A DNA stretch of 64,000 nt from Circinella umbellata. Its lineage: Eukaryota; Mucoromycota; Mucoromycetes; Mucorales; Lichtheimiaceae. Within the stretch, counting starts at the first letter, position 1; each line of letters opens with the position of its first letter. The DNA lies in contig JAIWNF010000019.1 of the NCBI GenBank assembly GCA_025093555.1, positions 434,001-498,000 of the forward strand, given 5' to 3'. Both the position numbers and the translations under genes were made by a program. The notes below the pieces were generated by a model that did no database searches, had not been told where the DNA came from, and saw nothing but the letters and a program-made list of their open reading frames with translations. Below, piece by piece: positions 1 through 12,620 of the stretch.

Positions 1-265
1 CGGAAAACCTTCCGGTGTATTGGTAAAAAAAAACGGATCCATTTCCAATTTTGGACATGATCCCTTCCTTCTAGGCCTCATTCTTTTTTTTTTTTTGTTC
101 TTTCGCAATATATTAACATATTACTATAGCTACGTAAAAAAGCGCGTTTGTTCATAAATAAAAGAAATATGTTGTTAAGCAACACTTGTCATGGTAATGG
201 AATCTCACATTCCAATCTTAATTTGACACGGAATGTTACAATTTATAGCTGTTACAGATCTTGAT

Positions 266-302
<37 letters not shown>

Positions 303-960
303 ACCCGGTGCCTTTTAGTTTCATGCAGATCATGCATTGCTGCGGATTATCCCTATTGTTATAGCCATTGATCAATTCTTTTATAAAAAAAACCTATCAA
401 GAATTTTAATTTTATCTTTCTTCCCAACAAAATGAAAAATTGGGCGGTGAGTACTACTTTTCTACTTTTTTAATTTTATATCGTCTTTTTACTTTTTATT
501 CTTTCCAATCTATAAAAAAAAGAAGTGCAGTGAGAACTACCTTTCTTTTGTTCTGATATTTGTTTTGATTGGAAAGAATAATGAGTAAAAAGAGATGTAA
601 GAAAAGACAGCATAAAAAAGAGTAAAAGAGCAGTACTCTTCACCGTTTTTTTTTTGCATCTTTTCTTTCCTACGTAACAATAAGAAGAGCAGTGAGTTTA
701 CTACTCTTCTTCTTTACATTATTTCTTTTCTTCCCTATGTAACATTCTTTTTATTTTGACAAGTACTTCCAATTACTTGTAACTTCATCTTCCTTCTTCC
801 ACTTGCTCTTTTCCCCCAACACTCAAAAAAAAAGAAGTGCAGTGGGTACTACTCTTCTTTATTTTTTATCAAGTACTTAAAGTTATGTACCTTTTCGTGT
901 CCTTTTACTTTTGTTTTTTATTATACTCCTGTTTTTCTCAAACAATAATTTCTTTAATCT
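1..960. other. AT-rich non-coding DNA with short hairpin repeats
   Basis: No gene is recognised. A long poly-T tract lies at about 267-301. From about 440 to 860 a short motif of the type GCAGTGAGTACTACTCTTC recurs in degenerate form (near 446, 526, 688 and 834, plus a partial reverse-complement form near 630). The copy near 685-712 is a near-perfect hairpin (AGAAGAGCAG facing CTACTCTTCT). A short ATG frame at 432-446 ends in a good donor (GTGAGT). It could be a first exon splicing to the acceptor CTAG at 957-960, directly before the tandem array, but this is speculative. Confidence 0.5.
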
Positions 961-2540
961 AGGACGATCAACTGGAGGGCAAGCGATGCAGTTTTCCTCG
1001 ATTCGACGACACGATTACCTTGGCGACATGGCGACAACGGTAATAATAAAATAACATGCTGTAAATACTAATGACTAGAACATTTTCTTTTATTTTTTAT
1101 AATATATAGACACGACGATCAAGACCAATGGAAAACTGTATCTGGCTGGGGGTAAGGATAGGGCACTTTTTGTAGGACGATCAACTGGAGGGCAAGCGAT
1201 GCAGTTTTCCTCGATTCAACGATACGATTATCTTGGCGACATGGCGACAACGGTAATAATAAAATAACATGCTGTAAATTCTAATGACTAGAACATTTTC
1301 TTTTATTTTCTATGATATATAGACGCGACGATCAAGACCAATGGAAAACTGTATCTGGCTGGGGGTAAGGATAGGGCACTTTTTGTAGGACGATCAACTG
1401 GAGGGCAAGCGATGCAGTTTTCCTCGATTCAACGATACGATTATCTTGGCGACATGGCGACAACGGTAATAATAAAATAACATGCTGTAAATACTAATGA
1501 CTAGAACATCTTCTTTTATTTTTTATAATATATAGACACGACGATCAAGACCAATGGAAAACTGTATCTCGCTGGGGGTAAGGATAGGGCACTTTTTGTA
1601 GGACGATCAACTGGAGGGCAAGCGATGCAGTTTTCCTCGATTCGACGATACGATTACCTTGGCGACATGGCGACAACGGTAGTAATAAAATAACTTGCTG
1701 TAAATGCTAATGACTAGAACATTTTCTTTTATTTTTTATAATATATAGACACGACGATCAAGACCAATGGAAAACTGTATCTGGCTGGGGGTAAGGATAG
1801 GGCACTTTTTGTAGGACGATCAACTGGAGGGCAAGCGATGCAGTTTTCCTCGATTCGACGATACGATTACCTTGGCGACATGGCGACAACGGTAATAATA
1901 AAATAACATGCTTTATATACTAATGACTAGAACATTTTCTTTTATTTTCTATGATATATAGACGCGACGATCAAGACCAATGGAAAACTGTATCTGGCTG
2001 GGGGTAAGGATAGGGCACTTTTTGTAGGACGATCAACTGGAGGGCAAGCGATGCAGTTTTCCACGGTTCGACGATACGATTACCTTGGCGACATGGCGAC
2101 AACGGTAATAATAAAATAACATGTTGTAAATTCTAATGACTAGAACATTTTCTTTTATTTTTTATAATATATAGACACGATGATCAAGACCAATGGAAAA
2201 CTGTATCTGGCTGGGGGTAAGGATAGGGCATTTTTTGTAGGACGATCAACTGGAGGGCAAGCGATGCAGTTTTCCTCGATTCGACGATACGATTACCTTG
2301 GCGACATGGCGACAACGGTAATAATAAAATAACATGTTGTAAATTCTAATGACTAGAACATTTTCTTTTATTTTTTATAATATATAGACACGACGATCAA
2401 GACCAATGGAAGACTGTATCTGGCTGGGGGTAAGGATAGGGCATTTTTATAGGACGATCAACTGGAGGGCAAGCGATACAGTTTTCCACGATTCGAGGAT
2501 GACGATATAACATTGGTGACATGGGAAAAACGTTGCTAAT
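961..2540. repeat. Tandem array of 213-bp units, each with an intron-like cassette
   Basis: Units begin with AGGACGATCAACTGGAGGGC at 961, 1174, 1387, 1600, 1813, 2026, 2239 and 2451, so the period is exactly 213 bp (last step 212). The eighth copy is diverged and cut off near 2540. Within each unit about 143 bp of GC-richer sequence alternates with a 70-bp AT-rich segment (for example 1040-1109). That segment starts GTAATA, contains CTAATGAC, then a T-rich stretch, and ends ATATATAG: the layout of a short fungal intron. The 143-bp part is open in one frame across its length, but joining it through the obvious AG shifts frame by two bases into a stop. Units are almost identical, with a few substitutions in both parts. 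Confidence 0.9.
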
Positions 2541-5500
2541 AACAAACAACACGCTGTATACGTGTTTGATTAACTCGGAAAAAGTGCCGGAAGAAAAGAA
2601 TAAGAAGAGGCATTTTAAAATTCTTTATTAAATAAAATCTGTTATATATCTTGGATAGTAATTTATATAATAAAATAAGTTTATTTTCTACAATAGCTCT
2701 TTTTTTACACTGATAAATCAACACGTTTGCTATTTTATATTATATGTGAGCTTGAGTAGTTATTTTACGTGGAGGATGTGTATAAAGTGGTCAGACTAAA
2801 ACAAGAGTCGATAGATGGATAAATCACGTTGGTCGGAGAGGTTGGGGGACTTGATAATTTTTTTTAATGTTAATTTGATTCAAATAAATTATAAATGGAT
2901 GGGGGGGATTCAAAAGAGAAAAATTAAAATTTACCATTATACCGCATTTTGATCTCTTGAGGGAAGGTAGGTAATATACATTTGAACTTTTTCCCGAAAT
3001 GTCTTTTATAACTTTATGGGCAAAAGGTTTGTGCAGAATAGTATATTGATATGTTTCGGTCGCATTGTGTTATAAAAATGAATAAAAAGTACGTAATATA
3101 ATGTCGAGTAGGAAAAAAATTAAGAATACGTAAAAGATTCAGTCAATTTAATAACCAGGTAAATCAATCTCGATTGTAGGGTGAAAACATAAAATATGAG
3201 TTAGTGAATTAAATATTTTATTAAAACTTTCGTAGTAGAACTGAAGATTTATTTGAGGAAGAAAGATGTCTTATTTATAAGAATTTCTATCTATCGATAC
3301 TAGGTTAACAATTGGCTGTAATTCATGAGTACAGTATTAGTAACTTGTACTTTGTAGCATTTATTTGCAAGTGTTGCAATTACCTGTAAATATTGCAGTA
3401 GCTTGTACGTGTGCCTCTTACTAGTTTAGGTAACATTTACGAGTACATGCAGCAACTATTCCTGGTCATCTTTAGCGGCTGGTTTTGTCGGTCTGAATGG
3501 AACACGAATACTTCTTTATTTGTTCAATAATTATAATAACGAATTATTACTGATGTTGATAACTTATAAGGTGGATAATATATATAATAAACTACTAAAT
3601 AAAAAAAGCACAAAAAAGGGGGGAGGGAAAAGGGGACAACACTGTACATATCATTATTATACAAAAGTGAGAAATGCTAAATTAGTAGAGCAAGTAGTTA
3701 TTTACTGATACGTATAAACAAAACATTATTAAAAATAGTTATATTTCCAACATTAATAATCTTAAAAATATCATTTTAATTTTTCATTTACACCTGTGTA
3801 ATAAAAAAACATCAATGAGGGAATTCAGATCATCAATGTTTTTGCGTCATATATATATATATATATATATATAAATTAAAAAACACTAGAAGCAACAACC
3901 AAAGCTATGTGATTACTGGTGCGTCATTTATTTCGAGTACTATTTTTTCTACACGCTGTTTCGATGCTAAAGTTTTTCAGTACGTATCATATTTGTTTTT
4001 TAAATTTTGACTATACAAGATTAAAAAAAATGTTGATGTCCAACTTATTGTTGTGATAGATAATCAGCTATAAATAAATAAATGTATTCATACACATATG
4101 AATACGGAAAGAACTGAATACATAATTTAAGCTATGATACACTAAATAAATAATAAACAAATAAACAAATATAGTAATTGGATATCAGATTGCTGCTTTG
4201 AGAAATAAACAATAAACAAAAGAAAAAAATAAATTACAAAGAAGGTGAAATAGCTTTTTTGTGTTAAAAAAATAAACATAGAGAAATATTATAATGGCGT
4301 AGATAAAAGAACTACTTTTCCGGCCGAAAAAAAACACATACACATCACAATAGGAAGCGAAAGAATATGTATACAATATATATTACGAAAAAGAAGAGTC
4401 AATGTTTCTACTGGTTGTATTTCTTGTATGTTTGTATATGTTGCCGTCTATATTTATTCATGCCCTTCGAGCGTATGAATAACTGGATTTTAAGACTATC
4501 TTGTTTGAATTGATTTCAGTTTAAGGTTAAAAACACTTATACATGTATGGATTAACTCTCCGACGAGTTGATTGCCGCGATCTCCTTTCTAATCCTCATC
4601 AACAACACCATCAAAAATGTTGATGCTGATGATAGCTGGTTCTGTCATATACCTGTCTACTGTCCTATATTTGCGCCGACTCTAGTCTTTTTTCTCTCCA
4701 TTATATAATACTATCTCTCATAAGTGCCATAGGATGCTTAATCAAAAAAAACTACGATAATGATATATGAACAAAAACTCCAGGTTAGTCTTCATCATTT
4801 TGTATTTTTTTTTTATCTTTGTTCAGTATGCTTTTTCTTGTTCAGCACTTTTTCAAAAACGTTGTAGAGCTCAAGATTTTCAAGTTGGCTGAGAATGTGC
4901 AAAAGCCAAGGGTCTACTGTATACGTATAATTTACAAACCACCTATTTTGGTACTGAATAAGAATAAAAAAGAACCTTTTGACCTACTTATACTTACATA
5001 TATATGGCAAAAAAATATTATGTACGTATATAGCTAATAATATAATCTCAAAAAGAATACATACTGAAAACGTTTATACATACACAAAAATAAGAAGATT
5101 ATTATATATTGTCATTTAGAAATATCATTAGTCTCTATAAAAAAAATGTTTAAAGCTGATGGGAGAAGATAGTATAAGGATAATAGATGATCGTGCTTCT
5201 AAATTTATAATTAAACAACTGAAGTTATAGATTTACGTACGTACGTTACCCTTTTTTTATTATGATATATTATGTAACATGGTCTAATCAGTCCGAATTT
5301 GATGTGCAAGATCAGCTACATAGAATTCTGCCCAATATCGTATCAGTTTTGAGGAGAAAACATTCATATCAAATAATACTATGATAATAAATATGTATAG
5401 TGTAGTTGGATAAAGCAATTTTGTTTCGGCTTTCATAAATAGAACGTATTACAACTCCTAGCAAAGTGGTTACTTGGCAAGATCTTTAGTAGGAACCTAT

Positions 5501-6810
5501 TCCTAGAAGTAGTTTTTTGTTTATTTTGTATGTGCTCCGCTACTATAAATAACACACTACGTACTATTAGTATAATTATCTAATATAAATATTTATTTAT
5601 TTTCTCAAAGATCAGGCATGTTGACAGAGGCAACCCTATTTTTATATGCAGCCATCAAATAACAACTCCTTGTCGTGTTATTATATGTTGGAAGAAAATC
5701 AGTTTTTGCCCTTGCGTATATCATACGTACCAAAAATTGAGATTGCTCTTTTTATTAACTCCAAAAAAAACAATTGACGTCTTGATAGCCTTATAAGTTT
5801 TCTTTATTGTACTATGCATAGTTTATAAAATTTTATAATCACAAAGTTGTAGCTATACATGTATTTCACTTTTTCAGTCCAGTAACCATTGTTTTGCTGT
5901 TTTCCGTAAATACCATCAGTGTAGAAGTTTCTTAATTTTTCTTTTGGATAGAGTAGATCAATTTGATGTAAATTGCATGGTTAGTTTAATGCATAGTTTA
6001 CCAAACTTTATTTATATTAGCGTGGCATTTATGGTTAACTACTTGGTTTGCATAGCTAGCTAAAAAAAAATGCATTAGAAGTTGTTATATGGGTCATGAT
6101 AACAGTTAAAAGCCAAGTAATTTTCTTCTTCTAACCCTTATATTTATTCCAACCTTTTTCCTTCCCACTTTTCTTTTCATTATAAGTGACGCAGTGTAGT
6201 GACATCTCATGATTTATATTTCAACAACAATTATTGCAACCAGTTAGTATTTTGGTATACTATTTTACAAAACCAGATGATAATAGTGTAGGCAAGGCAT
6301 TAAAAACTATTCCGAATTCAAAACGTGTTTATGCATAAGTTGGTATGTAGACTTAATATAAAATATAAATATTGTTATAAATCAGCTCTACAATAATGTC
6401 GTTTCCAGTTTATTAATATTATTATTAAAATAAATGTTTTAATCTGCATTGGTTTTAGTTGTATGGAATAATATTACAGGGTATCTCTTGAGTTTTGACA
6501 AGATGCCTACGTAGTCTCAAATTTAGCGAGTGGCATAATGATCTCGGGCCAGTGATACATGTTAAAATGGGTGTTTACACATGCATCATTATAAATGATC
6601 CTTATATAAGTACACGAACTGTTCATTAAAAGTGGTGCGATTGCGTCCAATCGTCCTATTGAACATTCTATTTCAAGATATATATATAAATATATACATA
6701 AAATGTTGACTGCTAAACAAAATCAGATAATAGATAACAGATGATAGTATGCGTGTTAAGTGAGTAATTATTTTTGACTTTTTCTTTCCCTCTTTTTTTT
6801 TACGATATAA
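2541..6810. other. Long AT-rich intergenic region, no gene recognised
   Basis: Short open frames here are of AT-rich, low-complexity composition and show no family resemblance or splice structure that I can support. An (AT)n microsatellite lies at about 3849-3874. A degenerate inverted repeat of CATCAACA/TGTTGATG type lies near 4595-4640. Nothing else stands out. Confidence 0.5.
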
Positions 6811-7817
6811 TACATTGAAGGGATTCTCTTTGCTGACTCTAACTCGAAATGGAACATGTTACGATCTGCAGCAAAACATTCTTTTGGATCGTTATCTGCA
6901 ATAAAGCATAATCCAATTATACAAAATAAAGGAAGTGTAGAAACGAAGGATGTGGACCCTTTCAACTTACTACTATTTTATTCAGTCAATACGTAACATT
7001 CTTCAAATATGTTTTGGAACCAGAGTTAAATTGCTCAAGGATCCACTTTTTCAAAATACTGTAAAGCTTATTGAAGGAAGTTCAAAGTATATAGCTCTGG
7101 GATATAAACCGATAGAATTCTTACCCATATTATCTTTTCGACAAAAATTAAAAGATTGTGAACTTTTTTTCGAGAATTGAGAAGTGGGTTATTTCCAACC
7201 CTGATAGAGCGTGCATCATGTTCTACACAAGAATCTATGTTTCAACGTTTGTGTCAACAACACGAAGAATTTGAATTGGAGAACGAGGATTTGTATCAAG
7301 CATCAGGTAATAATAATGTTAACTATAAAATCTAAAGATGTATATAAATAATTACGTAGATTTGCCTTTTTTCTATATAGCTTATTTAACTTACATTGTG
7401 ATAATTTATAGCTTATAGGTGACACACTAGTTGCAGGCACTGAAACTACAATAGACACCATGTTATCGACTATTGCTTTATTATTACATCATCCAGACGT
7501 ACGTAAACGACTTGGTGATAAAGTAGATAGGTTTATCAAAACACATGGACGTCTTCCCAAATTTTCTGGAAGAGACCAATTTCCACACATGATTTCTGTT
7601 CAAAAAGAATCTATCCGATATCGACCTGTTCTTCATTTAGCACTTTCTCACTCATTAGATAGAAATGGTAAATGATAATAATAATAATAACTATAGAACT
7701 AGAAAAATAGGTAACTGATACTAATCAATTTTTTTACGCGCACTATTTATTATATATATAGTACAATGTCAAGGTTATGTTTTTCCAACTTTTTTTATCC
7801 CTAACTGCGCACATTAA
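6811..7817 (+). pseudogene. Cytochrome P450 remnant (frameshifted, lacks haem-binding end)
   Basis: Recognised from P450 landmarks in order. An early segment reads GILFAD..W..LR. An oxygen-binding I-helix motif AGTETT lies in the exon at 7419-7667. A K-helix ExxR (ESIR) follows about 55 residues later, and the start of the next segment is GYVFP. Two introns are clear: 7307-7418 and 7668-7761 (with TACTAAT). The frame breaks twice: near 6985-6994 (stop at 6994 in the first frame) and at a T7 run near 7164-7170. The last exon stops at 7815-7817 before the cysteine loop that binds haem, and no such loop is visible downstream. The N-terminal membrane anchor is also absent. It cannot encode an active enzyme as it stands. 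Substrate class cannot be inferred. Confidence 0.8.
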
Positions 7818-7928
7818 TAAACTAATATAGTCTTTTAGTATGTATTCCGTTTTCTTTTGTTCTAGATAGCTTACAGTCGGTGACACATGAGTATAAACAA
7901 TGCATCAGTCATATAATATATGTTTTCC

Positions 7929-7973
<45 letters not shown>

Positions 7974-8852
7974 TACTAGTAAGCAGTTCAAAATTAAAGT
8001 ATCTATTGATTTTTTCTTTTGGTTTCTGGATGCCATACCATAATGTAATCTCCATTAATTCATGACATTATAATTTTTTATGATTTTTTTTTTACACTGA
8101 ATATCTGGATTTTTTTTTCTCTTATCTTAAAAGATAGGATATCGTTTTTACCAGGCGCGAAGCGCCGTCAAGGGTTAAAGGGGGTTCCCGCCCCCCTTTT
8201 GCGACGCAAACCGCTATGCAGGAAGAGGTTGCTATTTTGAAATCTTAGGACATAAAGTAGGCTATTTTTTTTCTTGCTTGGTCAACTCATAACTATGTAT
8301 ATAAAGAAGGGAGAAAAAGAGAGGAGAGGGCCGAGGGATTTTAGGGGCTGTCAACATGACATAATCATCAATTGACGACTTCTAACCGAAATAAAAATTG
8401 CATATTTGACAATGAAAGAAAAAAAAACCGTTATTTTTTTTAATAGTATATATATATATATATAAAGTATATATGTGCAAAAGAGAAAAAAAAAGAGAGA
8501 GAGAGTGTGTGTGTGTATATGTGTGTATAAGAGAGAGAGAGAGAGCTGTTTTTATAAATGAATGTTAAGAAAAAAAATATAATAGATCATAATTAAGTTT
8601 ATATATGTAAGAAAAACAAAGGGGGGGGAAGTAAAATAATAATAATAATAAAAGGATGGAGGGGAGGGGGAGAAGTAAGGGGGAGATCATTGAAAAAGAA
8701 ATGTATATATAATATATATGCAAACAATAAAACTGTTAAATTGATATATGTTAAAAAAATAAAGTATATGTGTATATAATAAGGGTGTTTATAAGGTGAA
8801 AGTAGTAGTTGCTCTTCATTTATATATTTATATAGATTGCTATTCTATTCCT
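7818..8852. other. Intergenic, microsatellites and a GC-rich island
   Basis: A (CA)n run of about 40 bp lies at 7931-7970. A sharply GC-rich island at about 8151-8222 contains GGCGC-GAA-GCGCC and a GGGGG...CCCCCC stem. Stretches of GA and GT repeats lie at 8490-8545. The remainder is A/T-rich and probably holds the 3' untranslated region of the LARP gene. Confidence 0.6.
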
Positions 8853-11800
8853 TTAGGTACTATTCTTGCCCTTCTAAAAGAAAGATATCATTAGTCAAAT
8901 AAGAGAGACAAAAGGGTGGAAAACAAAACTATTAACTTACATGATGAGGAACCTTATAATCATCTTGATTCAGAGTTGATGTTTTAATAGGTTCTTCAAC
9001 CTTTCTAAAATCTTGAATAGATTTAAATTTTGAGAGGATATCTTTTAATCGATCATTTAATTTTAATTCACGTTTATCCTTTCGATAATACAAATAAGCC
9101 CAAAACTTTTCTAATCCATACAAATGTCCATTATCATAATCTTTTAATGTAAGTTCTTGAAAATCATCAAAGACTGCAGGACGGAATCGTTTCTCGAGAC
9201 CATAGGAATAAAATCGAAACAAACATTCCAATCCATATCTAAAATATAATCATTGATATGGATTAAAATAAAAACGACTTCTTTCACTGAACAGCCGGCC
9301 CCCGTTCCCTTTAATAACTTACCGATAATTTTGATTCGCATCTTCCACAGCTAATTTTTTAAATTCATTATACATTTTCTTATTAAAATGATCTCGTAAA
9401 AAGTGTGACCAAAATCGAAATAAGGTATTCATTTCATGTGAAACACCAACACCTTGATTTTTACGTTCACGTAATGCTTTAGCATGATATTTATAATATT
9501 TGTGTTGTACAAATCCATTTTCCCGTAATAATCCATGACTTGGATGCTGGAAATTCGGAAAAGAATGAGCTATATCTTGGGATGTAGATAATATTTCATT
9601 TCCTAGACTCGATGCTTTATAACTTGTAGATAATACAGTGTGATCGGCTGGATTGTAATGATAGGCTTGATCACTTAAAACCCAACCTACGTGATTGTTT
9701 TTGATAATAGGTGCTAATACCACATTATTGGGAAGTGATTCAGGTCGAATTGGATAAAATCTTGGTGTATTAATATTGCTGTTATTATTCACAGGTTGGG
9801 TTCTACATATATTTATTAAATAATAGAAATTAATAAGATTATTCCCACACACAGATATTACACATCTCCCAACCATCTACATCCTCTCCCTCCCCCCAAA
9901 AAAATGAAAGAAATAAACTTACGATTGACCGGTATGCGACGATAAAGATTCTTTTTTATTGTTATTATCAAGACCTGTTTCATATTGATATAAACCTTCA
10001 TTAATTAAAGCGGACATATCATCATTCATTTTAGATCGATCTACAATAGTTGTTGTTGTTGTAGTAGTAGTAGATTGTTGTTGTTGTTGGGTTGTAGATC
10101 GATTCCCTCTCTGAGTAACAATCATAATACGTGCAATGGTATCTTCACCAATGACATCGTCATCATCATCCAAATCTTCTTCATCTAAATAATATTTTTT
10201 GACAGTTTTACTTTCTCCAAAATCATCTTCAAATTCAAATAAATCATCTTCATCGTTATTCTTATTTAAAGATTGTTGTTGTTGTTGTTGTTGCTGTGAT
10301 GAAGAGGATGGCTCTTCCTTGGTAATAGAAGTAGTAGAAGGATGATTTCCATTTGTTTGAAGATGAGTGGTAGAAGAAGAAGAATGAGTTGGATCCGATA
10401 CCGTTGTTGTTGATGATTTTGTGGCGGATGTAGCTGTTGGTAATACCCAAGTTTTCCATCCTTGTTTTCGTCTTAATTTCTTTCCATCCTGATTCATTTC
10501 AATCACTTCAGACCGCCTTAATGCATCACGGATAAAATCCATGTTTTTAGAAAGTGCTTTGACACGATTAAAATTAGCTAATACTTCCAAATCAACAAAT
10601 CCTTGAGAATCCATCTAAAGTTTTTTTTTAAGAAAAAAAAAAGTTAGCTTCATTCCTATCCCCTTATTCCCCCCTCGCCTCCCCAACACCTTTTCTCTTT
10701 CTTTTTTTTTAAAAAAAAATTCCTAAAAGAATATATAAATATATATTTACTTTGCTTCGTAAAAAGAGATCCTTGCATAAATTATCGATACTAAAATAAT
10801 ATTCACTATGATAATTTTTTTTTTCGGTTAGTAAATATATATATATATATATTCCCCTCTCCTTTTTATATTCCCCCTCCCCCTTTTTTTTTAAGCCAAA
10901 GAATTACATTTGTTGTAGAATATAAAGTTTCAATGTTTCAGCATCCACACTAACAAAGGTTGGAGGTCGTAATCGATTGGTTGGATAATAATTCATCATT
11001 GGATCATTTCTTCTAAATCCTCCCCTGGATGCTCCACGTCCTCGATGATGATTCATATGACGTCCACCACGATATCCTCCTCCACGTGAATGATGTTGAT
11101 GAGAATATGGATTATGTTGTGTTGTGTCATTATTTCGACGATTATTATTATTATTATTATTATTATATACGGGTTGTTTATGATCTACATGACCGACACT
11201 TCGTCTTATTGACTGTTGTTGTTGTTGTTGTTGATTGTAATGGTTATGTGATCGTGGTTGTCGTGGTTGTTGATAATGATGTTGTTGATTGTGAGAAGGT
11301 GAATGTTCTGATGGTTTTGATTGAGATGGTTGTGATGGAATTAATGGAGATGTCGATGTTAAAGAACGTTTCGATGGACGTTGATGTGGAGGTGATGATG
11401 TGTTTAGAGTCTTTGTTGTTGCTGTTGTTGTAGATGATTTTTGTTGCTGCGGTTGTCGTTCTTGAGACTGTTGTTGTTGTTGTTGCTTAGCAACAATAAC
11501 AGGTGATGGTGATATTGGTGGCGGTGGCGGTGATAATGATGAGGGTGCTGCGGTAGGTTGAACAGATACGTCATTTTTAATTGTTGATTTTGTTGTTGAT
11601 CTTATTGGCTTCTTTTCCGATTTATGATTTGTTGTTGCTGTTGTTGTTGTCGTCGTCGTTGATGAGGAACGTCTTTGTTCTTGTTTAGGTTGTTGATCTT
11701 GTTTATTTTTAGTAGATTGATCTTTCTTTGTTTCTTGCTGCTTTTGTTGCTGTTGTTGTTGTTGTGATATAGAATGATCACTATTATGACTAGCACGACG

Positions 11801-12620
11801 GCCACGCGTTTGTTTCTTATTCTCTTTTTTATTATTATTTGGACGAGAACTTTTTTGTTGCTGTTGTTGCTGTTGTTGTTGATTCTGTTGTGGACGATTT
11901 CGTGCACCAGGGGTAGGTGTTGCGTGTGTAATGGTTGGGGTATATCTTTTCCATTGACCTTTCCCTTTAATATGATAGAATGGAAGGAATAATATTTAAT
12001 TAAAAAAAAAAAACGGGAATGATGTAAAATTAATTCTTCAACTTACCTTTACGTGAAGAAAATTTATCTTTCTTTTCTGTATCATCTGTGGTATTGGTTG
12101 CTGGAGATTCATTTGGAGCTGGCCAAGCACTTGAATCTTGTTTATCTTTATTTTTTTCATACATTAAAGATAAGAATAAGATGGGTATGAGTTATATATG
12201 AATTGGATTTAGAGGAGGGAGGGGGAGAGAAAGAGAGAGAGGGGAAGGGGGGGGTTAAATAATATCTCATTTACCTTTAGTTTCCATCTCGGATATTTTA
12301 TCCGTGTCATTACCATTGTTGGCAGCTTTTCGAGCTTGCCAAACATTTACTTGAGGTGCAGGTGCTGGTACAGTAGTTTTTACGCCGCTACTACCTTGAT
12401 CCTCGACAACCTCCTTGGCATTATTATTATTATTGTTCCTGTGGCGCTTATTATCATTATTGCTACCGTTATTATTTGTTGTAGTTCCATTATTGGTATT
12501 ATTATTACTATGAGTATTGTCCTTGTTATTATTTTCTTCTTTTTCTTGTCGTGTTTGCAAGTTCATTGATTGTTGTTGTTGTTGACTTTCAAAAGTCGAT
12601 TGAATCGTTGGACTGACCAT
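8853..12620 (-). CDS. La-related protein 1 (La motif plus DM15 region)
   Basis: RNA-binding protein of the LARP1 family, which in animals controls translation and stability of 5'TOP mRNAs through the cap-binding DM15 repeats. Eight exons keep frame: 12620-12275, 12145-12047, 11964-10908, 10805-10751, 10614-9923, 9802-9323, 9238-8941, 8873-8853 (1015 aa). Residues 1 to about 480 are low complexity: polyQ, polyN, Ser/Thr-rich and an RGG-type stretch before the La motif. The La motif (about 490-570) shows [10 protein letters not shown], then [20 protein letters not shown]. After an acidic, Q-rich linker, DM15 units appear at about 830-980, including [15 protein letters not shown] and [14 protein letters not shown]. 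Yeast Slf1/Sro9 lack DM15, so this resembles the animal LARP1 architecture. It acts in the cytoplasm (inferred). The start is the first ATG of exon 1, upstream of the polyQ tract. Confidence 0.9.

Noticed and set aside
1386..1413. A very short second intron (GTAAGG...TTTGTAG, about 24 nt) in each array unit, as at 1363-1386
   Set aside because: Too short for spliceosomal removal, though its ends look good; kept only as a curiosity of the array.
961..2540. CRISPR-like array
   Set aside because: The 213-bp units are contiguous and nearly identical throughout, with no short repeat/unique spacer pattern, and the genome is eukaryotic.
11029..11433. Plus-strand 134-codon frame rich in Val, Asp and Tyr
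   Set aside because: Antisense to the polyQ/polyN/RGG exon of LARP1, with no independent splice or start context.
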